Of a DNA stretch of 11,618 bases, positions 4,720-11,618 are shown one piece after another. The position numbers were made by a program, and so were the translations under genes. Source of the DNA: JBJXFK01 sp046155505 (GTDB lineage Bacteria; Planctomycetota; Phycisphaerae; UBA1845; Fen-1342); NCBI GenBank assembly GCA_046155505.1, contig JBJXFK010000347.1, positions 1 to 11,618 of the forward strand, in the 5' to 3' direction. Every line of letters begins with the position of its first letter. Within the stretch, counting starts at the first letter, position 1. The notes below the pieces were generated by a model. It was given only the letters and a program-made list of their open reading frames with translations. It did no database searches and was not told where the DNA came from.

Positions 4720-7671
4720 CTATCCGCACGCCGTGCCAAATATCGCGAGCACGCGCGACAAATCCGTCAAATCAACGTCCCCGTCACCATCAGTGTCTCC
4801 CTGCTCCGGCGTCGCGCTGCTCGCGCCAAAGTTTGCGAGCAAAATCGACAGGTCGCTGAGATTGATCTGTTCATCGCCGTTCAAATCTTCCGGGCACGGC
4901 ACCGGCGCGTTGCCTGCCAGCTCGACCAAATCGATCAAGACGTACTCACTCGCATCGATGTTGCCGTTGCCGTTGCCGTTCACGCTTGCCGGCACCTGTT
5001 TGCTGGGCACGAGCGCACCGCCGTCAGCGCTCGCGTAGGCACCGACCGCCGCATAAATCTGCGTCGGCAAGCTGCCAAATTCCTCGCGGAGGTTCAGTGT
5101 GCCTTCGAGCACACCGCCGTTGGCACCGGTCGCCGCCTGTCGCGTGCCCGTTGCGTCGAACCAGCTTTCGTAGTCGTTGTTGTTCTCGTCGGCAAGGAAC
5201 GCATCCCAGCCGGCGATCTGCCCCGCCTTCGCCCAATTCGCGGCCCGCAGCGCCGCCGGCGTCAACGCGAGATAGATGAAATGATCGTTGCCCTCGCCCG
5301 CGTCGTTGGTCGCGACATAGAGCACATCGCCGACAACGCCCGCCCACAGGCTCATGCCGCCGTTACTGGCGATCAAGCAGACTGGCTGCGACCCCTCGCC
5401 GCAGGTTCCCGTGTCGAGCACGCCGTTCATCGCCCACGCCGGCTGCTGCCCGCCGGTGGCGGCGAAGTGCCAATCCGCGCCGCCGTTGTTGTCCCATGTC
5501 CCGCTGCCGTTGTTGAAGACGACGTCGAGCTGCGCCGCGCTGCTCGACACAGGCACGGTGATCGTCCAGCGAGATGTCGCCGCGTTCCAGATCATCGGCG
5601 GATCGGGTGAAACGGTCTGTGACCATTGGTTGAAGCCATAGTGCAGATACACCTGCGCCGCGCCCGCGAGATTGCGACCCGCCGGGTTGTACGAGATGGT
5701 CGCGTTCTGCCCGGCCGCGGGCGGATTCGGCGCGATCGTCACGACATCTCCGCCACCGCCGCCGGTCGTGCCGCTGCCGACCCAGGCATGCTGAATGTCG
5801 CTGCGGCGAACATTGCCGCGAGTATCGACGGCCTCAACGTAATAGTCGATGAGCTTTTCGCTCTGGCCGGTGATCGTCGCGGCGTAGCGCTGCGCGCGAA
5901 CGGTCGCGGCGAGCGTGCCGGCGGGCGGATTGGGAAGCGATGAACCGGTCATCGCGATGCTGTTCCACGCGCCGACCTCGGGGCCACCCGCGTAAGTCTC
6001 GTTTTGAACCGACGCGATCGGATTCACGCCGTCGGCGTCGACGCGCCATTTGAGTGTGACTGTCGCGATGCCGCTGATGTCGTGGGCGAGCGTCCAGACT
6101 TCGAAATCGCGGCTTTCCGGCTGCTGCCCAAACTCAAACGCACCGGGGTTGTACGGACTTCGCTGCGGCACAAACACGGTCGGTGCGGTGTTGTCCGTGC
6201 CGCTCGCCGTGACGAGCTGCGCGAACGCGACCGCCTGATTGCTGCCGCGCGTGACGTTGCTGTCCCACGGCTGCTGGCCGTCCCAATACCAATAGTCGCT
6301 CGCCTGCGAACAAAGCAGCCAGCGCCAGGCCTTCTCGGTGTTCGTGCCCGTGCCGGCGAGGATGTTGGCGACGCTGACCGCGGGGGCGATCTGCTCGGCG
6401 GTGAAGACGTAGTTCTTGGCCGCGATCAGCACGGCCCAACTGTTGATGTCGGGGCTGTACCCGTTGGACCCGGGATCGCCGAGCCACTTCTTGAACTCGG
6501 GATCGCCATTGTCCGCGCCGGCCCATGAGCCGCTTTCGACGTGAATGACATCGGCGAGCGGCACGGGATAGCGTTCGAGATAATCATCAACCGTCGTCAC
6601 GTCATACATCGGATCGGACGCGGCCCAATTGACCATGTTCTGAAAATTGCTGTGGTAATACGCTTCGGTGCCGCCGCCGAAGTTGTCGCCGTCGTGGTGC
6701 AGCATGACGAGCATCGGCCGGGCGGGGTCGGTGTTGTACTGGATGTACTGATTCATCACGGTGCTATACAGGAATGCGCCATAGCCGCCGCGACCGTCTT
6801 CGTTGCCCTCGTAGCGGGCGGCGGGGACGGCGATCATGCGCGTGACGACGCCGGTATCGGGGTTGACGTGCTGCACCCAGTGCGGGCGATAGCCGAACGG
6901 TGCGCTGACGCGACTCGGTGCCCAGAGATTGTTGAGTTGCACCCACGCACCGCCGGTGGTCGCGGGGTCGGGGTTCACCTGATCGGCGCGATTCGGGGCA
7001 TAGAGGTTTGACGCATTGGTATGCGGGTAGCTGACGCAGGCGCGGTCGAAGTGGATGTTGTCCACGATCGCCCATTCGATGCCCTCGGCAACGAGCGCGG
7101 GAATGATGCGCGTGCTGAATGCCGTCTCGGGCGGGAAGATGCCGCGTGAGTAGCCGGTGCCGCTCCATGTCTGCGCGTAGACGTGCTTGTGCAGCTTGAT
7201 CTGCATGCGAATGTCGAGTTCGTCGAGCAGCGGCATGAGCGGGTGGTGATAGCCGAACGCGACCAGATCCATGCGGCGATTGCCGAGCGCGGTGAGCCAG
7301 CCGCGCGACTGGTCGTATGCCCCGTCCCAGTTGTTCCACATGCCGCCGTTGACGCCGGCATTGCGGATTGCGTTCAGGTTTTCGATTAGCGCGCCGGTGA
7401 AGCTGACCTGCGCACCGAGGTGCGGCAGCAACGACCCGGTCTGAATCGCATCGCGCGGCCAGGTGGCGTACGGGCCGAAGCGTTGATTGTGGATATCGAC
7501 GACGCTGAAGCCGTAGCGAGAATTGGCATCGGCCTGCACGGCGTTTTCGTACGGATAATAAATGGGCTGATGCATGTGCCAGAGAAAGGCGACGTGAATC
7601 GGCTCAGCGGCGCGACCAATAGCGCAGAGCGCGGCTGCGAAAATAGGCGCGGCTAGGGTTATTTTCCGCAC
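4720..7671 (-). CDS. Secreted GH57-like glycosidase with CBM25-like module and dockerin-like tail
   Basis: This 983-residue exported enzyme probably hydrolyses alpha-glucans (starch or glycogen). The order is: signal peptide (1-21 or 22); a GH57-like catalytic domain (about 25-490); a beta-sandwich linker (about 495-630); a Gly-rich spacer (GGGGG, 637-641); a CBM25-like starch-binding module (about 643-738) with VYLHYGFNQW (674-683) and WDNNGGADW (726-734); an unrecognised domain (about 745-915) with SLWAGVVGDVLYVATND; and a dockerin-like pair (926-982). GH57 marks are FLWHMHQP (29-36), GIFPPETAF (177-185; Glu182 is the likely nucleophile), LVMLHHDGDNFGGGTEAY (321-338, carrying the likely acid/base Asp) and QASDYWYWDG (456-465). 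The start is GTG at 7671, supported by GAGGTG upstream. PPET replaces the more usual PEC-type motif, so exact specificity is unclear. Export of a GH57 enzyme together with a starch-binding module points to breakdown of external polymer. Confidence 0.85.
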   Translation of the reverse strand: MRKITLAAPIFAAALCAIGRAAEPIHVAFLWHMHQPIYYPYENAVQADANSRYGFSVVDIHNQRFGPYATWPRDAIQTGSLLPHLGAQVSFTGALIENLNAIRNAGVNGGMWNNWDGAYDQSRGWLTALGNRRMDLVAFGYHHPLMPLLDELDIRMQIKLHKHVYAQTWSGTGYSRGIFPPETAFSTRIIPALVAEGIEWAIVDNIHFDRACVSYPHTNASNLYAPNRADQVNPDPATTGGAWVQLNNLWAPSRVSAPFGYRPHWVQHVNPDTGVVTRMIAVPAARYEGNEDGRGGYGAFLYSTVMNQYIQYNTDPARPMLVMLHHDGDNFGGGTEAYYHSNFQNMVNWAASDPMYDVTTVDDYLERYPVPLADVIHVESGSWAGADNGDPEFKKWLGDPGSNGYSPDINSWAVLIAAKNYVFTAEQIAPAVSVANILAGTGTNTEKAWRWLLCSQASDYWYWDGQQPWDSNVTRGSNQAVAFAQLVTASGTDNTAPTVFVPQRSPYNPGAFEFGQQPESRDFEVWTLAHDISGIATVTLKWRVDADGVNPIASVQNETYAGGPEVGAWNSIAMTGSSLPNPPAGTLAATVRAQRYAATITGQSEKLIDYYVEAVDTRGNVRRSDIQHAWVGSGTTGGGGGDVVTIAPNPPAAGQNATISYNPAGRNLAGAAQVYLHYGFNQWSQTVSPDPPMIWNAATSRWTITVPVSSSAAQLDVVFNNGSGTWDNNGGADWHFAATGGQQPAWAMNGVLDTGTCGEGSQPVCLIASNGGMSLWAGVVGDVLYVATNDAGEGNDHFIYLALTPAALRAANWAKAGQIAGWDAFLADENNNDYESWFDATGTRQAATGANGGVLEGTLNLREEFGSLPTQIYAAVGAYASADGGALVPSKQVPASVNGNGNGNIDASEYVLIDLVELAGNAPVPCPEDLNGDEQINLSDLSILLANFGASSATPEQGDTDGDGDVDLTDLSRVLAIFGTACG

Positions 7672-7695
7672 AGTTCACCTCGAATGATTCGACCA

Positions 7696-7715
7696 ATCGA
7701 CTCGAGTCGATCATA
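7696..7715 (-). promoter_or_regulatory. 16-bp perfect palindrome overlapping a candidate -10 box of the GH57 gene
   Basis: ATCGACTCGAGTCGAT (7696-7711) is a perfect 16-bp palindrome 24 nt upstream of the GTG start. On the minus strand a TATGAT (7715-7710) overlaps its edge, so the palindrome would cover the transcription start point, which is classic repressor geometry. The -35 region (around GACGCG) is poor. A small hairpin, CCTCG...CGAGG (7719-7732), lies in what would be the promoter spacer. The binding protein is unknown. Confidence 0.4.
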
Positions 7716-7817
7716 CAGCCTCGACAGCGAGGCGCGTCCGCGTTCGCTCCCTGCATTCCTGATCTTGAAGGGGCAATTCCGTGCGGTATGGTTTTCGGAC
7801 TTTTTGTCCATCGAATT

Positions 7818-7849
7818 TTGTCAGCGTTCGCATGGCCGGTCGCTAGGAT
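7818..7849 (+). promoter_or_regulatory. Weak candidate promoter of the second propeller gene
   Basis: TTGTCA (7818-7823) and TAGGAT (7844-7849) resemble -35 and -10 boxes, but the 20-bp spacer is long. Using TCAGCG (7821-7826) as the -35 gives a 17-bp spacer with a poorer hexamer. The site lies in the 232-bp divergent gap, about 55 nt before the ATG. Nothing else stands out in the rest of that gap. Confidence 0.2.
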
Positions 7850-7903
7850 AGAAAGAGCAAGAGTCGTTGCTCTTTGCAGTCAAGACGCGGAAGGGGAGTC
7901 CCA

Positions 7904-9007
7904 ATGATGCACCGTGCATGCCGATCCATCATCACCAGCGCTGTGGCGTTACTTTGTCCACTGGCAGTGGCACAGTCGTATCAAGTGATCGTCGCCGAAA
8001 CGCCCGTGGGTGCGGGCGGCGGCCAGCCTGTGCGACGTTACCTGCTCACCGAACCATTCGCGATCGAATCGCCGGTAACGAGCATCCCCGGTGCGTCGCT
8101 CAACGATCCCGTCTCGGTCGCGTTTCGCTCGCCGCTCGAAGCGTTCATCGGCAACCGCGCCGCGCACAGCGGAAACGGCTCGGTGCAGCGCTGCACATTC
8201 TCGCCGGATTTGACGACCGTGACCATCGGTGCGTTGATCTCCGGCAACAGCATTACCGATTGCGCGCAGATCGCATTCAGCCCGGTCGACGGTGAGTTGT
8301 TTGTGACCAACTTCACCGGCGGTATGGTCTCGCGCTTCGTATTCGACGGGGCTGACAATGCTCTCGCCAACGGCACGATCCAGATGCCCGACGGTGCGAA
8401 TCAACTCGGCATCGCATTTCGTCCCGCGGACCAACAGTTGTTTGTTTCAAGCTACACCTTTATCCGCCGCTTCTCACGCAATTTGGACGGAACGTATTCG
8501 TACATCGGCAATTTCGGACCGGGCACGAGCAGCATCCACTTCATGCGATTCAAAGGCGACGAACTGTATGTCTGCGATATCGCCGGGAACTCGATTTTTC
8601 GGTATCGATTCGACGCCTCCGGCGTGCCGTACCTGCACAAGGCACGCTCATTCCCGTCGCCGATCGACGTCGCGTTCAGCCCGGACGATCGCGAGATGTA
8701 CGTCTCCAGCCACTTCGGTGCGGGGATCAACCGCTACAACTATATTGCCGACAACGATGAATGGGAATTCCTCGCGAATATCGCAACGCCTCAGCTTGGC
8801 GGAATTGCGGTGACGCGACTCGCGGTTTGCCAAGGCGATCTGGACAACGATCGCCGGGTGAATCTGACTGATCTCGCGATTCTGCTCAGCAATTTTGGTC
8901 AGCCGAGCGGCGCGGTGTTCGGTGACGGCGATATCGACGATGACGGCGCGGTCACGCTCACCGATTTGGCGCTACTCCTGTCGCAATTTGGCACAAGCTG
9001 CGGCTGA
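7904..9007 (+). CDS. Secreted beta-propeller-like protein with C-terminal dockerin-like domain
   Basis: This exported protein has 367 residues. The signal peptide runs to AVA|Q (21-24). The body (about 26-305) consists of repeated short strands with 'F-S-P-x-D-x-E-L/M-F/Y-V' words: FSPVDGELFVTNF (125-137), FRPADQQLFVSSY (172-184), FKGDELYVCDIAG (216-228) and FSPDDREMYVSSHFG (258-272). These suggest an NHL/YVTN-type propeller. It is too divergent for me to name a family, and no enzymatic residues are evident. Residues 309-366 form the dockerin-like pair: Cys309, DLDNDRRVNLTDL, a linker, DIDDDGAVTLTDL, and the penultimate Cys366. In the first loop Arg replaces the usual Gly after the third Asp. 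AAGGGGAG lies 5 nt before ATG 7904 and 8 nt before ATG 7907, so either may serve. The gene is divergent from the GH57 gene and could share its regulation. Confidence 0.8.
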   Translation: MMHRACRSIITSAVALLCPLAVAQSYQVIVAETPVGAGGGQPVRRYLLTEPFAIESPVTSIPGASLNDPVSVAFRSPLEAFIGNRAAHSGNGSVQRCTFSPDLTTVTIGALISGNSITDCAQIAFSPVDGELFVTNFTGGMVSRFVFDGADNALANGTIQMPDGANQLGIAFRPADQQLFVSSYTFIRRFSRNLDGTYSYIGNFGPGTSSIHFMRFKGDELYVCDIAGNSIFRYRFDASGVPYLHKARSFPSPIDVAFSPDDREMYVSSHFGAGINRYNYIADNDEWEFLANIATPQLGGIAVTRLAVCQGDLDNDRRVNLTDLAILLSNFGQPSGAVFGDGDIDDDGAVTLTDLALLLSQFGTSCG

Positions 9008-9062
9008 TCGGCGCAGATGGGCAGTGGGCCACACGGCGAGCCGGATCGACTCTACCATACGA

Positions 9063-9086
9063 CGCCTCAGAAGGCGGAGAGCCGCC
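9063..9086 (+). promoter_or_regulatory. Two mutually exclusive small hairpins in the pdxJ leader
   Basis: CGCCT (9063-9067) can pair with AGGCG (9072-9076). Alternatively GGCGG (9073-9077) can pair with CCGCC (9082-9086). They share bases 9073-9076, so only one can form. The second ends one nt before the AAGGAG ribosome-binding site (9088-9093). Five-bp GC stems are common by chance in this composition. Confidence 0.2.
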
Positions 9087-9099
9087 GAAGGAGCGTCGC

Positions 9100-9867
9100 A
9101 TGGCCAAGTTGGGTGTGAACATCGATCACGTCGCCACCGTTCGTCAGGCCCGTCGGGCGGACGAACCTGATCCCGTGTGGGCCGCGATGGAGGCCGAACT
9201 GGGCGGTGCCGATTGCATCACGTTTCATCTGCGCGAGGATAGACGCCACATCAACGACCGCGACGCCCGGCTGCTGCGACAAACGGTTGCGACCAAGCTG
9301 AACATGGAGATGGCGATCGCCGCGCCGATCGTGAAAATCGCGCTTGAACTGAAGCCGGCACAGGTCACGCTGGTCCCCGAGAAACGCGAGGAAGTGACGA
9401 CGGAGGGCGGGCTCGATGTCGTCAAGCTTCGCAAGCCGATCGCCGCTGTCGTCAAGCGCATCAAAGGCGCAGGCATCGTGACGAGCGCGTTCATCGAACC
9501 GATCAAAGAGCAAATCGAAGCCAGCGCCGCCTGCGGCTTCGACGCCATCGAACTCTGGACCGGCGGCTATGCGCACGCGAAAGGCGAACGCGCTCGGCAG
9601 CGCGAGGTCCGCCGGCTTGCCGAATCGCTGCTCGGCGGCATCGACTGCGGCCTCGAAGTGCATGCCGGCCACGGGTTGACGTATCGCAACGTCCACGAGC
9701 TCGCCTGCGTCCCCGGCTTCGGCGAATTCAACATCGGCCACAGCATCGTCGCCCGCGCGATGTTCATCGGCCTGCGCGAAGCGACGCGCGAAATGAAACG
9801 CATCCTCGATCACGCGAATCTTGAACAACTGCCGCTCATGCTACTTCGAGAAAATCCCGCTCGATAA
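9100..9867 (+). CDS. pdxJ: Pyridoxine 5'-phosphate synthase
   Basis: PdxJ condenses 1-deoxy-D-xylulose 5-phosphate with 3-amino-2-oxopropyl phosphate to give pyridoxine 5'-phosphate, the ring-closing step of the DXP-dependent vitamin B6 pathway. It is a cytoplasmic TIM-barrel enzyme. The 255 residues cover the full family length. Diagnostic segments are LGVNIDHVATVRQAR (4-18), FHLREDRRHI (42-51; His43 and Arg45), NMEMA (68-72; Glu70), LVPEKREEVTTEGGLDV (91-107), Glu151 in ELWTGGYA, EVHAGHGLTY (186-195; His191) and FNIGHSIVARA (210-220). All expected catalytic and phosphate-binding residues are present, aligning two positions below E. coli numbering. AAGGAG lies 6 nt before the ATG, so the start is secure. 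No other B6 genes are in the window, and it appears monocistronic, followed by a strong hairpin. Confidence 0.97.
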   Translation: MAKLGVNIDHVATVRQARRADEPDPVWAAMEAELGGADCITFHLREDRRHINDRDARLLRQTVATKLNMEMAIAAPIVKIALELKPAQVTLVPEKREEVTTEGGLDVVKLRKPIAAVVKRIKGAGIVTSAFIEPIKEQIEASAACGFDAIELWTGGYAHAKGERARQREVRRLAESLLGGIDCGLEVHAGHGLTYRNVHELACVPGFGEFNIGHSIVARAMFIGLREATREMKRILDHANLEQLPLMLLRENPAR

Positions 9868-9883
9868 GCTGCAAACAAGAAAG

Positions 9884-9922
9884 ACGCACGCCGACCGCGC
9901 TGCTCGCGCGATCGGCGTGCGT
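9884..9922. terminator. Strong hairpin between convergent pdxJ and the beta-repeat gene
   Basis: The arms 9884-9899 and 9907-9922 form a 16-bp stem with a single C/A mismatch (9895/9911) and a 7-nt loop. On the minus strand the stem is followed by the T-rich CTTTCTTGTTTGC, so it best fits intrinsic termination of the right-hand gene. On the plus strand the tail (gccacttcactt) is less T-rich, but the stem may also stop pdxJ transcripts. Confidence 0.75.
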
Positions 9923-9945
9923 GCCACTTCACTTCACGCGAACGC

Positions 9946-11618
9946 TTACGGACAGCTCAACCCGAAATTCGTCAGCAACATCGACAGATCCGTCAGATCG
10001 GTATCCAGGTTGAAGTCGAAATCGATCGGGCACGGAAATTCAACGTTGCCGTTGCAACCAAACTGCGCCAGCAACCGCGACAAATCCGTCAAATCCACGT
10101 CACCATCGTTATCCGTGTCGCCGACCAGACCGACCCGCGCGACAATCGCCGTATCGCCGACCGCGATATCCAGCCCACACAACCCGCCGGTGCCGGTGAT
10201 GTTGCTGAAATCGCCGACCTTGGAATCGTATCGCATGATCACCCAGGTCGAACCCAGCGGCGGATTGAAGCCGTTGATGAAGCTCATGTTGAGCGTGCCG
10301 CCCAATGTCGCCACGCCGTTGACGACGATGGCGTCGTACTGGACCGGACCGAGCAGACCGCCGATTTCGATGTCGGTATCGGAGCCTGGATCGAGCTCAA
10401 GATTCCCGTTGATCGTCAACTCGCCCGTCTCGCCTGCCGGCTCACCGATCAGTTCGCCGGGGCTGAGTCGCCCAAACACCCGAACGAGCGGCGAATCGAT
10501 GCTTCCGCCGCGACCCGACAGCCGACGTCCGGGCTGCACCGTCAATTGCTGGGCGCAGACGACGTGCCCGCCGTTTAGGTCAGTCACACTTGGCAAGGCC
10601 AATCCGTTTCCATCGAGCAGCGTCACCGTCCGCGTGTCCGCATGCAACTCGCTACCCGCGTTGAACGTCACAGCGAAGTTGCTGCCGTCGCCCATCGTCA
10701 TATTCGCCAGAGCGTTGACTTCGGTGCCGGAGTTGAAGACGACTTGGGCGGCGATGGTGCCCGCGCCGGTCCAGCCGCTGTCCGGGATGGCGGGGTTGTC
10801 ATTGAACGTGTACTTCGTCCCGTCGATCAGCCCGGAGTTGTTGCGGAGTTTGCCGTTGATGGTGATCCCGGCGGCCGTGGTCGCGGTGATGACGCCCCCG
10901 CCGGAGTTGTAGAACAACTCCTTCGTGGTGATCGTTCCCGTGCCGTCGAGCGTGCCATTGACGCCGCCGGCAGTGACGATCTCGAATCCGTTCGGAGCGA
11001 TGATCTCGCCGCCGTTGATCGTCGTGACGTGGGTGATGGCACGATTGGAATCATGGATCGTGAGCGTGTGAGCGCCGACGGAGATGAGGCTGCCGTTCTG
11101 GGCCTCGAAGCCGATCGGGTCGGTGGCGTCGCCGACGGTGAGATCGTTGAGCAGCACTTCGAGCACGGCACCGAGTTGGACGCGAACAGGTCCATCGACA
11201 AGCGGAGTTCCGGCGGTGGTGGCGACAGAACGCAACAGACCGCCACCATCCACGTCAACGAGCGTGCCGGCCTCGACCTCACCGCCAACCATCAGTTCCC
11301 CGCCGTCGATGATGATGAGACCGGACGCGTCGAGCAGTCCGCCTTCCTGGACCGTGAATACCCCGGTGGTGCGGATGACCACGCCGTTGCCCCCATCCGT
11401 GGCGTTCAGCACGCCGCCGTTTCCGATGGAAGCGGTACACAGCGGCCCGGCGTCGTTTCCAAGCACGAGGTTTAGGGTGGTGATGCTTGCTGCGCTGGTC
11501 GCCGCGAGTTCGAGCGTCCCGCGTCCGTTGAGCGATGCCGCGGGCACCTGCAGGTTTCGGGCGAGCACCTGCCCGCCGGCATCGACCTGCAGCGACCCGA
11601 TCCCGTTGACGCCGACGC
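9946..11618 (-). CDS. Surface/secreted beta-strand-repeat protein with swapped dockerin-like tail (5' end outside the window)
   Basis: The frame is open from the TAA at 9948-9946 to the right edge, giving about 556 visible residues with no start seen. The GTG at 11568 is probably internal, because the codons before it (GIGSLQVDAGGQ) continue the same repeat. The body is Gly/Thr/Asn/Val-rich with recurring short words (GGGVITATTAAGITING, LDGTGTITTKEL, GNLELDPGSDTDIEIGG), typical of autotransporter-associated beta-strand or right-handed beta-helix repeats. A segment with GGTLNMSFINGFNPPLGS comes just before the tail. The tail (9949-10122) holds loop DTDNDGDVDLTDL first and then the Cys-started loop DFDFNLDTDLTDL. 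It ends in a penultimate Cys. This order is the reverse of the other three tails, and the second loop lacks the usual Gly. The protein is probably exported, but any signal peptide lies outside the window. Function is unknown. Confidence 0.8.
   Translation of the reverse strand, partial: VGVNGIGSLQVDAGGQVLARNLQVPAASLNGRGTLELAATSAASITTLNLVLGNDAGPLCTASIGNGGVLNATDGGNGVVIRTTGVFTVQEGGLLDASGLIIIDGGELMVGGEVEAGTLVDVDGGGLLRSVATTAGTPLVDGPVRVQLGAVLEVLLNDLTVGDATDPIGFEAQNGSLISVGAHTLTIHDSNRAITHVTTINGGEIIAPNGFEIVTAGGVNGTLDGTGTITTKELFYNSGGGVITATTAAGITINGKLRNNSGLIDGTKYTFNDNPAIPDSGWTGAGTIAAQVVFNSGTEVNALANMTMGDGSNFAVTFNAGSELHADTRTVTLLDGNGLALPSVTDLNGGHVVCAQQLTVQPGRRLSGRGGSIDSPLVRVFGRLSPGELIGEPAGETGELTINGNLELDPGSDTDIEIGGLLGPVQYDAIVVNGVATLGGTLNMSFINGFNPPLGSTWVIMRYDSKVGDFSNITGTGGLCGLDIAVGDTAIVARVGLVGDTDNDGDVDLTDLSRLLAQFGCNGNVEFPCPIDFDFNLDTDLTDLSMLLTNFGLSCP

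Noticed and set aside
7874..7903. TTG start for the second propeller gene
   Set aside because: ATG 7904/7907 lies at proper distance from AAGGGGAG and begins a signal peptide. The extra 10 residues are Arg-rich and overlap that ribosome-binding site.
9067..9828. Minus-strand ORF (253 codons) opposite pdxJ
   Set aside because: pdxJ is unmistakable on the plus strand with all catalytic residues. The opposite frame is a GC-codon-bias artefact.
11566..11568. GTG at 11568 as the start of the right-edge gene
   Set aside because: The frame stays open to the window edge and the codons before it encode the same beta-repeat pattern. The gene therefore continues beyond the window.
1618..11618. Cellulosome components
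   Set aside because: The dockerin-like tails alone do not show a cellulosome. There is no cohesin or scaffoldin, and the bodies are mostly not polysaccharide-degrading.

Overview
The window looks like chromosomal DNA of a high-GC planctomycete, possibly from the Phycisphaerae side of the phylum. Two things suggest this. Four of the eight genes are secreted proteins ending in the same short Cys-flanked, calcium-loop 'dockerin-like' tail. There are also dispersed non-coding repeats of a kind I associate with Planctomycetota genomes. The phylum call is inference; no rRNA or marker phylogeny is available here.

Layout from left to right. (1) The 5' two thirds of gcvT, the glycine-cleavage T protein, lies on the minus strand and runs off the left edge. 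(2) Divergent from it is a Uma2/DUF820-family gene of the PD-(D/E)XK nuclease superfamily. (3) A 256-bp gap holds a nested inverted repeat with a 14-bp tandem repeat inside it. (4) A secreted lactonase-type beta-propeller with a dockerin-like tail follows on the plus strand. (5) A minus-strand run reads from right to left: a very large secreted GH57-like glycosidase with a CBM25-like starch-binding module and a dockerin-like tail, then two cytoplasmic genes in tandem, one unrecognised and one resembling a SUFU-domain protein. (6) Divergent from the GH57 gene is a second secreted propeller-like protein with a dockerin-like tail. (7) pdxJ (vitamin B6 synthesis) is on the plus strand. (8) A convergent minus-strand gene at the right edge is cut off at its 5' end. 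It encodes a Gly/Thr-rich beta-strand-repeat surface protein whose dockerin-like halves occur in swapped order.

The two housekeeping genes (gcvT, pdxJ) are ordinary and do not appear linked to the rest. The shared theme is export: four proteins with different bodies (two propellers, one alpha-glucan hydrolase, one beta-repeat protein) carry one C-terminal module of about 58 residues. In three of them a Cys opens the module and another sits next to last, 56-57 residues apart. This reads as a common sorting, anchoring or folding tag rather than four unrelated coincidences. No cohesin is visible.

Regulatory candidates are a 16-bp perfect palindrome overlapping the putative -10 of the GH57 gene, a 14-bp palindrome ahead of the two-gene cytoplasmic unit, a fair sigma70-like promoter for gcvT, and hairpins between both convergent gene pairs.
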